Assembly: GCA_006503475.1 (NCBI GenBank)
Contig: RSEH01000030.1
Location: 147,082 to 211,081, forward strand
DNA from: Stentor roeselii
Taxonomy: Eukaryota; Ciliophora; Heterotrichea; Heterotrichida; Stentoridae
DNA length: 64,000 bases
Direction of reading: 5' to 3'
Shown here piece after piece: positions 20,698-30,030 of the stretch (position 1 is its first letter; each line of letters begins with the position of its first letter). The notes under the pieces are model-generated. The model was not told where the DNA came from. It made no database searches and saw only the letters and a program-made list of their open reading frames with translations. The translations under genes and the position numbers were made by a program.

Positions 20698-21167
20698 ATT
20701 AATTAATATAAAGTTTTATGTTTTAGGGATTGAGATAAGATTAGTGGAAAGATTATTTCTTTTTATGTGAATATTTTTTGGAATATTTGATTTATAGTTG
20801 TTTTTGAGATGATCTGATATTTTATGGTTGAGAGTTTTGAAATTAATGAATAAATTCATATCGAGAAGAAGATTTTATAGTGAAAGCTTTTATATGAAAA
20901 TATTTCCTCTATCAAAAAATAACTATTTTTATGTTTATTCAAATAAAATTTCTATTTTACTAGTTAGCTTTTATTATCAAAATATTTCCTCTATCAAAAA
21001 ATAGCTATTTTTATGTTGATTCAAATAAAATTTCTATTCAACTATTCAGCTTTTATTATCAAAATATTTCCTCTATCAAAAATAACTATTTTCATTTCTA
21101 TCCTAATAAAATTTCTATTCAACTATTCATCTCATAATCAAATAACTCTAAATCCCAACCTATCCAT
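20698..21167. other. Spacer between convergent genes, containing an 82-bp tandem repeat
   Basis: 3' flanks of the DYRK and armadillo-like genes. The only structure seen is the repeat described separately. Confidence 0.6.
20885..21131. repeat. 82-bp tandem repeat, three copies
   Basis: The phrase TATTTCCTCTATCAAAAAAT starts at 20901 and recurs at 20983 and, slightly changed, at 21065, a period of 82 bp. Each copy also contains AGCTTTTATTATC and AAATAAAATTTCTATT. The copies differ by a few substitutions and single-base indels. It lies in the 3' intergenic region. Confidence 0.85.
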
Positions 21168-22190
21168 CTAAAGCGATTTAATTAAAGTCTCGATAGTCTT
21201 AAGTGCAATCTTCATCTTATTATTAGCTCCATGTCGTTCAAGAGCCTTCTGCACAGCCAGATTCAATCCCTGATTCGCCATGATTTCCAAGAACTTCTTA
21301 TTAAGAATAGTCTGACTTTTCATAACCAAATCCTTAACAGCTTCAGCAGTTTCCCCGACAACTTCAACAATTTCACTTTCCAAGAGTCTAATCAAATCAA
21401 GAGTCTTCTTACTCCTAATAAACTCATCCTTCGCCTGATCCCTTTCAAAATAAACCCTTCTACAAATACCAACAGCAGCCCTAATGCACATCGGTTTAGT
21501 TCCATTTTGCAAGAACTTACCCAAGACATCAAAAACATGCATATGAAAAAAGACCTTCCTCACTTTTTTACAAGAATCAACAAAATAACACATTGCTAAA
21601 ATCCCAGTGTCCCTTTCATCAACAGTTGAACTTTGCACTAATCCAACTAACAAAGCAGGTATCTGGGACTTAGAGTACTTAACCAGTTGTTGATCCAAAT
21701 GATTTCCACTCGACATCAACATAGCAAGCTTATAAGCAGCACAGGCTCTGATAGTCCTCGGCATTGCAACCCATTCTATTTTAGACTCAAGTTCAAAAGG
21801 GGCCTGGTCTTGTGCTTGAAGTAACTTTTCAATGATCCAAACTTCAGTCTTTTCATCAAATCTCTCCAAATGGACTATTTTTTCAGGTAAATTTTCACAT
21901 GGAAGGTCTTCTTTCTCGTCTTGAGCCTTCAAATCTTTCGCCTTTGGTCGAGCGGCGACTGCTGCCCTTTCAGACAAGACGAAAAGTGACATGGTCCTAA
22001 TGAAGTGATAAGCGAGTTCTCTAGAAAAGTTCGGAAAAGCAGAGATTTCTAAAAGAGTCAAAGTTCCAAGAACCATCCAAAACTCAAGCCATTCTTTTGT
22101 CACTTTTGTTGTCAATGTGCAGTAAGTGGGTCTGATCCAGGTGATGAAAATTCCTGTGAAAATAAAGAAATACATCCCCTGCTCTATCAT
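21168..22190 (-). CDS. Armadillo-like helical-repeat protein with N-terminal membrane segments
   Basis: A 340-residue protein. The N-terminal 70 residues hold two hydrophobic stretches (MYFFIFTGIFITWI; EFWMVLGTLTLLEISAF), possibly membrane anchors. From about 140 to the end it is alpha-helical with armadillo-like repeats, for example TIRACAAYKLAMLMSS, DTGILAMCYFVDSC, CIRAAVGICRRVYF and VVGETAEAVKDLVMKS. The acidic/basic linker at 85-115 is probably disordered. ARM repeats bind partner proteins, and no enzyme motif is visible. Its start codon is only 10 bp from the divergent small acidic gene. Specific function unknown. Confidence 0.7.
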   Translation of the reverse strand: MIEQGMYFFIFTGIFITWIRPTYCTLTTKVTKEWLEFWMVLGTLTLLEISAFPNFSRELAYHFIRTMSLFVLSERAAVAARPKAKDLKAQDEKEDLPCENLPEKIVHLERFDEKTEVWIIEKLLQAQDQAPFELESKIEWVAMPRTIRACAAYKLAMLMSSGNHLDQQLVKYSKSQIPALLVGLVQSSTVDERDTGILAMCYFVDSCKKVRKVFFHMHVFDVLGKFLQNGTKPMCIRAAVGICRRVYFERDQAKDEFIRSKKTLDLIRLLESEIVEVVGETAEAVKDLVMKSQTILNKKFLEIMANQGLNLAVQKALERHGANNKMKIALKTIETLIKSL

Positions 22191-22200
22191 TTTATTAGAA

Positions 22201-22383
22201 ATGTCGGACTATGAAACTGATGACACACTTCATGATTCTGATCAAGATGAACTTGAACTTGATGAAGAGCAGATTGAAAAAATTAGAGTTTTTGCTGAGG
22301 TTGGACTGTTTAAAGATGGAAACGGAAGAAGACAAGGGATTATTGTGAGGAATGAATTGGTTGAGATTCAGCTTGATGATTAA
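22201..22383 (+). CDS. Small acidic protein (60 aa)
   Basis: Intact 60-residue frame starting MSDYETDDTLHDSDQDELEL, with a strongly acidic N-terminal half and a helical, amphipathic C-terminal half (EEQIEKIRVFAEVGLF, then RQGIIVRNELVEIQLDD). I chose the ATG at 22201 rather than an upstream in-frame GTG because the upstream stretch is the coding DNA of the divergent gene. Its start is 10 bp from the armadillo-like gene and its stop is 7 bp from the stop of the PX gene, so it is squeezed between two genes. I do not recognise the family. Small acidic proteins of this size are often subunits of larger complexes, which is inference. Confidence 0.6.
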   Translation: MSDYETDDTLHDSDQDELELDEEQIEKIRVFAEVGLFKDGNGRRQGIIVRNELVEIQLDD

Positions 22384-22390
22384 TTTATCA

Positions 22391-24031
22391 CTATTCTGCT
22401 AAGTCTACTTCTTTGAAGTCTTCTGGACTTGATATTTTTCGCATGTTCGTCAATTGTCGGAGTTTTTTTCTCTCGCAGGCCTGCCAGATGCTATTTGAAG
22501 GGTTTCGACGGATCTCGTCATTTGATCTGGACTCAGCAACTTCTAAAAAACGAGAAAAAGTCTTACTTACCAAGTCAGTTTCTTGAAAACAGTCAGAAAT
22601 CAGCATTTTTTTCGAGTTTTCACAGAAAGTTGACTGCCAGGTGACTTTGATAGAAGCTTGTTTTTTTTCAAGTTCTTCTAAAAGTAAATCTCCATTTGAA
22701 GAGGTTCTTTTAATTTTCACTTCTTTTCCAGGAGAAGAAACAAAAGACTTGTCGCCACTTCCAACGTTTTCAAGTTTGTAAAGACTTGTGAGTCTTCCAA
22801 GGGTGCCTTTTGGTTGAACACAAGAGAAATTCTTACTTTTGAACTGAATTTTACATGAAAATAAACTGGAACTAACAGAGACTGAATTATGAAACTCAAA
22901 AAAACTCCTTTGATGTGAATATAAAAGTCTTAAACATCGATCATCATGATTTTTTTTTACTTCTTCCATTTCCTCTAAGTTCAAATCCCAAAGTTTTCTC
23001 TTTCCAGGAACAATGATTAACTCAGCAACTGTCTGAATGTCAGACTCGACGTTAAAAGTAGCTAAAAATTCTAATTCTTTATTGACAAATCGAAATTTTA
23101 TACTGATGTCTTCATTTCTCCCAGCAAGACTTCTCCATTCAGAATTAGAAGAAATTTCATTTTGAGGTTTTGCGATGCATCCTCCACTGACCCAGCTTTT
23201 AAATACTTTTTCTGCTTCAAGGTCTTGATTGAGGACAATAAGAAAACTTTGGTCGTCGAAGTAAGGCCGAATTTCTTTTAATATATGAAAAGCTTGGATT
23301 TCTCCATCACAAAATCGACGTTTTAACAGGTAATCATTTAATTTCATACATGATAAAAGACCTGCACTTAACTTTGAAAGTTCTTTTATCGCAGTGTCGA
23401 AGTCTCGGAAGTTGACACTATTGCAGAGCTTGTAAAGAACGTAAAGCGCTTTAGACCCGATGTACTCATCTGAGCAGAGAGGGACTACTGTGTTGAGTAG
23501 TAAATGAATGTAAGTTTCTCGAATATTTCTTCGTTTACTGAAGAACTTCTTATCGAATGAGTCGATGATGTTTGTCTTGCTGTGAGGACTGGAAGATATT
23601 GAAGAGGTAAATTCTTTAATAAGGACTTCGTCATCATTCAACTTGTCAATTGGGTCAGTCTTTGAAATCACTTCTGAAGGAATTTCTAGAAAAACCTTTA
23701 ATTTTGACTCGAAGATTGGAAATGTCAAAGCGTGTTGAATCCATTTCTCTAGACCTGACTTTCGCTTTGATATAACTGAAGGACTCATTGAGTTCATTGT
23801 TCTTCCAGGGAACTTTGGAAAGATGTATGCTTCTTTTAAGGTTTCTTTGACGTAGTCGTGGAATATCCGGAACTCCTTGTATCGCTTGTATAAAGTGTAG
23901 GAAAAGGAATCGTCTAATAAAACATTGACTTCGTATATCTAAGGAGGGCGTACTGTGAATAAGTTGTTGAAAAGTTTCTTCTTTTTACGGGTTTGAGTTC
24001 TTGGTATTGATATTTCGACGTATTGGTCCAT
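22391..24031 (-). CDS. PX-domain protein, possible START-like C-terminal half
   Basis: 541 residues once a 15-nt intron (23939-23953) is removed. Exon 1 (23954-24031) encodes MDQYVEISIPRTQTRKKKKL. The junction LFNNLFT plus IYEVNVLLDDSFSYTLYKRYKEF restores the beta-strands of a phox-homology domain. The PX core includes RYKEF (phosphoinositide-contacting Arg and Tyr), FPKFPGRTMN (the Pro loop) and RKSGLEKWIQHAL. PX domains bind PI3P on endosomes. Residues about 260-360 contain AELIIVPGKRKLWDLNLEEMEEV followed by an LLYSH strand, reminiscent of a START lipid-binding fold, but I am not certain. The C-terminal 100 residues are basic and low in hydrophobicity. It is a sorting-nexin-like, membrane-trafficking candidate. 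Confidence 0.75.
23939..23953 (-). other. 15-nt intron in the PX gene
   Basis: GTACGCCCTCCTTAG on the minus strand. It contains an in-frame TAG, and its removal rebuilds the PX domain start without shifting the frame. Confidence 0.85.
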
Positions 24032-24700
24032 TATTATGATATTATTAGTGGAGTTGAATTGGTTGAAAATATTTTTTTAATTAGGGGATTTTTTGTTTTT
24101 AAGATTTTTTTGAATGGCTTTTGGGAATTGGGTGTTAAGGGATTTATTAGGTCTTTGAGGTTTTTTTTTTGAAGGATTTTTGGATATTCTGGAATTTTTG
24201 GGTTTTGTTGATTTAATTTAGGGATTTTTATGGGATTAATAATAGGCTTTAAATTTATATTTTAAATGAAATTGTATTGATTTGGTATGCTGGAATAGCC
24301 AAGAATTTAAAAATTCATGATAGACTTTATGTAATCTATATTAAATAGGATTTTTTATTAAATTAATTACGATTGTAAGTGAATTACTATTTTTGAGAAG
24401 ATTTGATATTAAAATAATGTTCAATTTATCAAAGTTTTAGTGAAGATCTAATCCACTTATAAAATTTTCCCTATATCTATTGACCTTAACCAAATAATAG
24501 ACAATCATAACAATTGAATCTTATGTTTAAACTATAGATAAAATTTTCATCAATGATCCACTTAAAACAGTTAAAAAATATACAAACTGAATAAACTTAT
24601 CATAAATCAATTTAACACCCAAACAAAGAACATTACTTCATTTAAAACCATAGTAAATCCTCAAGCCAATCAAAAATTTTAAAATAATTAAATATAGCAA
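24032..24700. other. Head-to-head spacer
   Basis: 670 bases of AT-rich DNA between divergent genes, with T-rich homopolymers near 24060-24180. No further gene is seen. Confidence 0.55.
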
Positions 24701-25873
24701 ATGACTGAAGAATTTACCTTATCAATCGTTAAAATTGAAGGTCTCGGCGATTTATCATCAAGTGAATGCATTCTTCTATTAGACAACATCCAAATCAGCC
24801 GAAATTCTTTGTCCTCTCTTCCAATAACCTTAAAAATCCCTGGAGACTCTTTCATTTCGCTAAATATTTCAGAAACATCCTCTAACACGAAAATTGCAGG
24901 TCTTTCATTTCAAAGTCCTCTACTGCCCCATGACTGGTTTTATTGGCTTCCTCTCTTCTTATCAAGCGAAAACTTTATCGAGCAACTGCCGATCAACATT
25001 GGCCTTCCCAGGATTTTGCTGGCAGTCAACAAACAAATTTTTCCAGATTCTTCCATAACTTTAAAAGACTCTTCATCGAAAACTAACTTAAAACAGGACA
25101 CAAAAGACCCAAATAATGTTCTACCAACCGAATTACTCGAACATTATCAGCAAATGATTCAAGACCTTCAGTTAGAACTGAAACAAGTTCGAGAAACAAG
25201 TAAGCAAAAATGCGAGTATTTAAAGAAAAAAGTACAAAATTTCAAGCAAAACTTAAAACTCGAAAAAAAATTCCGAATAGACCTCGAAGCGAAACTGGAA
25301 AAAACGCTGAAAATCATAGAAAATAAAGAATTTTTTTTAGAATTCCTCAAATCTTACTCCAACAAAAGTCCCAAAACTCAGAAAACATTAGAAAATGAGA
25401 TATTTTCCTGGAAAGACTCTTCAAAAACCTTTGAAAACTGTTTCAATAATTTAAATCTCTCTTCAAAAACTCCAGAAAGCCATAAAATAGAGACTTGCGA
25501 TCACATACAAATTATTCCTGACTTTTTCACGTTAGAAGATCGTCCGTTAACAACTTTTTTTGATGAGACCTGCAAAGGTGAAAGCGATATCGATTCACGC
25601 GTGAAATCAATTTTATCAAGACTAAAATTCGAAGGTCTCCTTCAAAGGCGTCGTGAGTTAAACTACAAAATAGGTGCTAAAACCATAACCCTATGCCTGA
25701 AAAACAACGAAGTCCATTTAAAAAGCGGTCTTCCTCTAGAAAAATACTTATTCAGCAGCTGTAAATCAGAGATCGAGGACTACCTTCGTTCCAGGTCAAG
25801 TCCTAAAAAAACAACCCGAAGTCCCTTAGGTTCCTCTCGATGTCTACGTCCAAACACCCAGCGTTTCGACTGA
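24701..25873 (+). CDS. Coiled-coil protein with C2-like N-terminus (family A)
   Basis: 390 residues in three parts. Residues 1-120 are beta-rich and look like a degenerate C2-type domain (MTEEFTLSIVKIEGLGDL, then SFISLNISE, then IAGLSFQSPLLP). Residues 140-215 form a coiled coil rich in Lys, Glu and Leu (LELKQVRETSKQKCEYLKKK). Residues about 315-365 form a small conserved-looking unit, IGAKTITLCLKNNEVHLKSG, followed by LPLEKYL. The same three-part order occurs in the gene at 47718-49091, so the two are probably distant paralogs. No enzyme motif is visible. A cytoskeletal or basal-body role is conceivable in a ciliate but unproven. Confidence 0.6.
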   Translation: MTEEFTLSIVKIEGLGDLSSSECILLLDNIQISRNSLSSLPITLKIPGDSFISLNISETSSNTKIAGLSFQSPLLPHDWFYWLPLFLSSENFIEQLPINIGLPRILLAVNKQIFPDSSITLKDSSSKTNLKQDTKDPNNVLPTELLEHYQQMIQDLQLELKQVRETSKQKCEYLKKKVQNFKQNLKLEKKFRIDLEAKLEKTLKIIENKEFFLEFLKSYSNKSPKTQKTLENEIFSWKDSSKTFENCFNNLNLSSKTPESHKIETCDHIQIIPDFFTLEDRPLTTFFDETCKGESDIDSRVKSILSRLKFEGLLQRRRELNYKIGAKTITLCLKNNEVHLKSGLPLEKYLFSSCKSEIEDYLRSRSSPKKTTRSPLGSSRCLRPNTQRFD

Positions 25874-25885
25874 TTATTTAATTAC

Positions 25886-26728
25886 TTAAACGACGCTGCT
25901 TTTTCGAGATCGTCGCATTCGAGACTCAGGCCATTTCGGACTTGACTGCCTTGCACTCGTGTTTCGCGAGTGAAAAACTTTTCTTCCTTCCCAAAGTCCA
26001 AATTTTTCTAAAACTTCACTACTCATTGGTTTGATATCTTCAATGCACAGTCCTTCTTGAACTGATCCTTTTACTTTTTTTGCTTCAGTCATTCCAAGTT
26101 TCTCATCATTATGTTTTTTTTTTATTTCCGCCTTGCTCAAATTGCGCGTACTTGAATGAAGGTCAAGAGCGAGACTTTCTATGGTCTTAAAATGAGTTTT
26201 TAAATGGTAATAGTCAAGAACTTCTTTACCACCTTCAAGGATTAACTTCTCGTCACCGAAAAAGTCTTTGTAAAGACAACGATGGACTGACTGAGGACCT
26301 GCTGATGTGTCGATAAATTCTTTTTGTCTTGAAAGACTTTCTTTTAAACGGTCCATTCCACTTTTTTCTTTAAATTTAAGAAAAGGCTGGAGTTCTTTTG
26401 ACTTCTCTCGAGGACGTAGTCGGAATGAACTGTGGGGGTTCGGAGTTGGGTCAAGCCAAGAATTCCAGTTTTCGCTTTGATGGATTCGCTCTTGGTCAGT
26501 CATTGAACCGGTTTTTCTTAATCGACTGGAACCTGCAGCTGTTTGAGCTCGAGGCTTTTGTAAGCCTTCTGCCTGTTTGTTTAGTTGAAGTAAAGTATTG
26601 TTCATTCTTTCTTTGTACTTCTCGGAGAGAAGGTCTCTGAAGTTCTCTTTTGTTTTTTTTAAGGATTCTAATGCCTTTGGATTTTTTTCGAGTTTTGCTT
26701 TTTTTTCATGCGCGTAAACGTTGTACAT
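25886..26728 (-). CDS. Basic hypothetical protein
   Basis: Intact 280-residue frame, lysine- and arginine-rich and mostly predicted disordered, with a helical N-terminus (ALESLKKTKENFRDLLSEKYKER). A structured block lies at about 125-180 (RLKESLSRQKEFIDTSAG, then CLYKDFFGDEKLILEGG). The C-terminus is strongly basic (MRRSRKSSVV). No recognisable domain. It converges on the coiled-coil gene with 12 bp between stops. It could be a nuclear or cytoskeleton-associated protein, but nothing in the sequence decides this. Confidence 0.55.
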   Translation of the reverse strand: MYNVYAHEKKAKLEKNPKALESLKKTKENFRDLLSEKYKERMNNTLLQLNKQAEGLQKPRAQTAAGSSRLRKTGSMTDQERIHQSENWNSWLDPTPNPHSSFRLRPREKSKELQPFLKFKEKSGMDRLKESLSRQKEFIDTSAGPQSVHRCLYKDFFGDEKLILEGGKEVLDYYHLKTHFKTIESLALDLHSSTRNLSKAEIKKKHNDEKLGMTEAKKVKGSVQEGLCIEDIKPMSSEVLEKFGLWEGRKVFHSRNTSARQSSPKWPESRMRRSRKSSVV

Positions 26729-26894
26729 ATTGTAAAAGTATTCAAAATTTTTAAAGGTTTTTTAGAAAAATTGGAAGATGTGGAGAAGGTTGGTTGAAAG
26801 TATTTTGGTTATTTATTGGACTTGAATGTGATAATAAAACATTTTTAATACTATCTTTGTATGTTTCTTACGTCATTTATAATTAGTGGCTGAC

Positions 26895-27905
26895 ATGGGA
26901 AGAAAGCAAAAGAACAAAAAGTCTCAATCTTCGAATAACAAGGACGAGGAAATAGTTGATGAACAAAATGAAGAGACTGGAGTGTCTGAGTCGATTGACC
27001 CTTTCGCCACTAACAAAAGTGAATCTGAATCGAATGAGACTAAGACGGATATCCCCAAACCCACTGAAGAAATCAAGAGCGAGGATTTAGAACCATATAA
27101 AGTGACAGAGTCCATAGATCCTTTCGCTTCCAAAAAAGAAGAAACAGAATCTCACGTTGAATCCTCAGATAATCCTTCCACGACAGATCATATTAAGCCT
27201 CATGAACTTTCAGATTCCCAAAAAAGTCATGAAAAAGAAGAGTCTAAACTAGAATCTCTTCCAGAAGAAGTAAAAAAAGAGGAGCCTTGCCCAACTACTG
27301 CAGTGTCTAGTGTCGAACCATCCACCTTAGCGCATTCAGAAAAAGAATCCGTCGTAGGTTTGGAAGTCACCACAAAAGCTGAAGTCGAAGAGAAGCCTGT
27401 GGAAGCAGTTCACTCAGAAACAGATCCTCATAAAGATGCTGAAATCGTCAAACATGAAGAAAAAGAAGAAAAATCAAGTCATGTAGAAGAAGAGATTAAA
27501 GAAATCAAATTGCATGAAGAGGTTAAAGAAGTGCCGCATGAAACAAAAGAAACTTATCATGAAGAACCGAGAGTTGAAACAATAGCCGCTTCAGAGCACT
27601 TGGAATCTACTTCGGTAGACCACAGTGAAAAGAGAATAATTGAGTTTAACATCCATTATTCGACTAACTTTGAAGAGAAAATTGTTCTAGTTGGTTCTAC
27701 AAATGCACTCGGTTCTTGGGAAGTAAATCGAGGAATCAACTTAGAATGGACAGAAGGAAATATCTGGAAAGGTAAAGTAGAGCTGCAAGTTGAGCATTCA
27801 GAGTACAAATATGTTTGCGTATCAAGCGATTCAAGTCGTTGGGAAGGAGGTGAAAACCATTCAATCAACTTTGAAAACCCATTACAAAACAACGTCTGGC
27901 AATAG
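26895..27905 (+). CDS. CBM20 starch/glycogen-binding domain protein with a long acidic linker
   Basis: 336 residues from the ATG at 26895. Residues 1-240 are a low-complexity Glu/Lys/Ser linker containing two copies of ESIDPFA, a DPF tripeptide of the sort that binds clathrin-adaptor ear domains (inference). The C-terminal 95 residues are a CBM20 domain: IEFNIHYSTNFEEKIVLVGS, LGSWEVN, GNIWKGKVEL, EYKYVCV, RWEGGENHSI. The tryptophans of the two sugar-binding sites (LGSW, RWEGG) are present. Expected role: tethering to alpha-glucan storage granules, with the linker recruiting partners. No catalytic domain is fused, unlike laforin or glucoamylase. Confidence 0.8.
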   Translation: MGRKQKNKKSQSSNNKDEEIVDEQNEETGVSESIDPFATNKSESESNETKTDIPKPTEEIKSEDLEPYKVTESIDPFASKKEETESHVESSDNPSTTDHIKPHELSDSQKSHEKEESKLESLPEEVKKEEPCPTTAVSSVEPSTLAHSEKESVVGLEVTTKAEVEEKPVEAVHSETDPHKDAEIVKHEEKEEKSSHVEEEIKEIKLHEEVKEVPHETKETYHEEPRVETIAASEHLESTSVDHSEKRIIEFNIHYSTNFEEKIVLVGSTNALGSWEVNRGINLEWTEGNIWKGKVELQVEHSEYKYVCVSSDSSRWEGGENHSINFENPLQNNVWQ

Positions 27906-27963
27906 AGTTAACAGGTAAGTAATTAAGGCAAATCATATCCTATCCATTTCAATATTCCCTAAA

Positions 27964-28024
27964 TTAACACCCTAACACCTTAACACCCTAACACCCTAAC
28001 ACCCTAGCACCCTAGCACCCTCCC
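27964..28024. repeat. Interstitial telomere-type CCCTAACA array
   Basis: Six units in strict 8-nt register at 27970-28017: CCCTAACA, CCTTAACA, CCCTAACA, CCCTAACA, CCCTAGCA, CCCTAGCA, with partial units on both sides. CCCTAACA is, to my knowledge, the heterotrich telomere repeat. The C-rich strand is on the plus strand, as it would be at a left chromosome end. It ends about 50 bp before the CCT7 start codon. Confidence 0.85.
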
Positions 28025-28071
28025 ATTTTAGAATAATCTCCGTGAACCTCTTGAATTCCAGTCATTCAACT

Positions 28072-29763
28072 ATGGCTATAAATCAAGTTATCATGCTGGT
28101 AAGTTCTAAATAGCAACCTCAAATCTTGCTACTTCGTGAAGGAACAGACACCTCTCAAGGAAAGGCTCAGATCCTGTCGAACATCAGTGCCTGCACTGCT
28201 GTTGTGGAATGTGTCAAGTCCACACTAGGCCCGCGGGGAATGGACAAGCTCATCCATCAAGGAGACAAGGCCACTGTCACCAATGACGGAGCAACCATCA
28301 TTCAGCTACTTGATATTGTTCATCCTGCTGCCAAGGCCTTGGCTGATGTTGCTGAAGCTCAGGACAAGGAAGTGGGTGATGGTACTACCTCGGTGATGAT
28401 ACTGGCGGGTGAGTTCTTGAAGGAGGCCAAGACATTCATTGAGGACGGGATGCATTCACGAATAATCATCAAAGGTTTCCGAGACGCGGCATCGATAGCG
28501 ATCCGAAAAATCAAAGACATGGAGCACAAAGTGACAAACCACCAAAGCCCGGAGTTCAAAGACCTTCTCCTGAAATGTGCAAGAACGTCTTTAAATTCCA
28601 AGCTCGTGGCAAGTTACAAAGAATTCTTCGCAGACATCGTGGTAGACGCCGTTCTAAAGCTAGACCACGACCTAGACAAGTCAATGATCGGAATAAAGCA
28701 CGTTCAAGGCGGTTCAGTCCTAAACAGTTTCCTGGTCGACGGAGTAGCCTTCAAAAAAACCTTCTCCTACGCCGGTTTCGAGCAACAACCAAAAAGATTC
28801 GAGAATCCAAAAATCATTCTTTTAAACCTCGAACTCGAACTAAAAAGCGAGAAAGAAAATGCCGAAATCCGCATCGAGAACCCTGAAGACTACCAAAGCA
28901 TAGTCGATGCAGAATGGGACATAATTTACAGCAAACTCGAAAACATTGCAAAGTCAGGAGCCCAAGTAGTCCTCAGCAAATTACCAATAGGAGACCTTGC
29001 AACTCAGTACTTCGCTGATCGGTCCATCTTCTGTGCTGGGCGAGTCGCTCAAGAAGACCTTTCAAGAGTCGCGAAGGCCACGGGGGGCCAGGTCTTAACA
29101 ACAGTGAGTGAAGTTCCATTGTCAGCCTTAGGGACTGTCGGACTATTCGAAGAAAAACAAGTAGGCTCTGATCGTTACAACATCTTCAAAAACTGCCCTC
29201 ATAGCCAAACTGCGACCATTGTTCTTAGAGGAGGAGCCGAACAGTACATCGAAGAAGCTGAAAGGTCTTTAAACGATGCCATCATGGTAGTTCGCAGAGT
29301 CATTAAAAACGCAAGCGTCGTTGCAGGAGGTGGAGCAATTGAAATGGAACTCAGCAGAATCATCAGAGAGTATTCAAGGACTATCAGTGGAAAGCATCAG
29401 TTAGTTGTTAATTCTTTCGCTAAGGCCTTAGAAGTCATTCCGAAGACTTTAGCGGAAAATGCGGGATTTGATGCAGTTGAGATCTTGAATAAACTTCGAC
29501 AAAAACATGCAACTGCCGGAGCTGAAGGAAGATGGTTCGGAGTTGATGTGCAGAAAGGATCGATTTTTGATACTTTTGAACATAGCATTTGGGAACCGTC
29601 ACTTGTTAAGATCAATGCGATTTCTGCTGCTTGTGAAGCGGCTTGTCTTGTGCTTAGTGTCGATGAAACTGTCAAGGCTGCTAAGGCTGAACAGGAAGTT
29701 ACTGGCGCGGAACAGGCGCTTAGGGGAAGGGGAAGGGGACGAGGAAGGAGGTTCGGTAAATAA
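28072..29763 (+). CDS. CCT7: Chaperonin CCT/TRiC subunit eta
   Basis: 558 residues after removal of a 15-nt intron (28099-28113). It is one of eight different subunits of the cytosolic CCT ring, which folds actin and tubulin with ATP. The N-terminus [14 protein letters not shown] matches the start of CCT-eta, so the ATG at 28093 is a strong alternative to the upstream in-frame ATG at 28072. ATPase motifs are intact: [22 protein letters not shown] in two blocks, [14 protein letters not shown], and [12 protein letters not shown] with the nucleotide-binding glycines. Eta-type phrases include [36 protein letters not shown] and the C-terminal GRGRGRGR tail. GC content is higher and codon use more biased than in neighbours, as expected for high expression. 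A telomere-type repeat sits in its promoter. Confidence 0.96.
28099..28113 (+). other. 15-nt intron near the CCT7 start
   Basis: GTAAGTTCTAAATAG. It contains an in-frame TAG. Splicing joins the start exon (ending ATG CTG) to CAA CCT CAA ATC and gives the family-typical N-terminus. Confidence 0.9.
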
Positions 29764-30030
29764 TGAATTAGATAAGTTATGAGGATTTAGAGGTTTTAAG
29801 GATTTTGGGTTGTTGGGTTTTGAATATAGGTCTTTTAGGCATTTTTTAAATTGAAGAGTATCATGAAAATAGTTTTTGAATAAAGGGAAAGTTTGGATAA
29901 AAATGAAATTTTTGGAAGTTTCAACATATTTTTTTGGAACTAGAAAAAAAGCACTTTTTTAATCTATCTTTTGAATTCCTATTAAAAATACTCGCATGAA
30001 TTAATCAAGCACTTATTTCTTAATTAAAAT

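Noticed and set aside
27964-28024. CRISPR-like array
   Set aside because: The units are 8 bp with no spacers, in a eukaryotic promoter; telomere-type repeat explains it.
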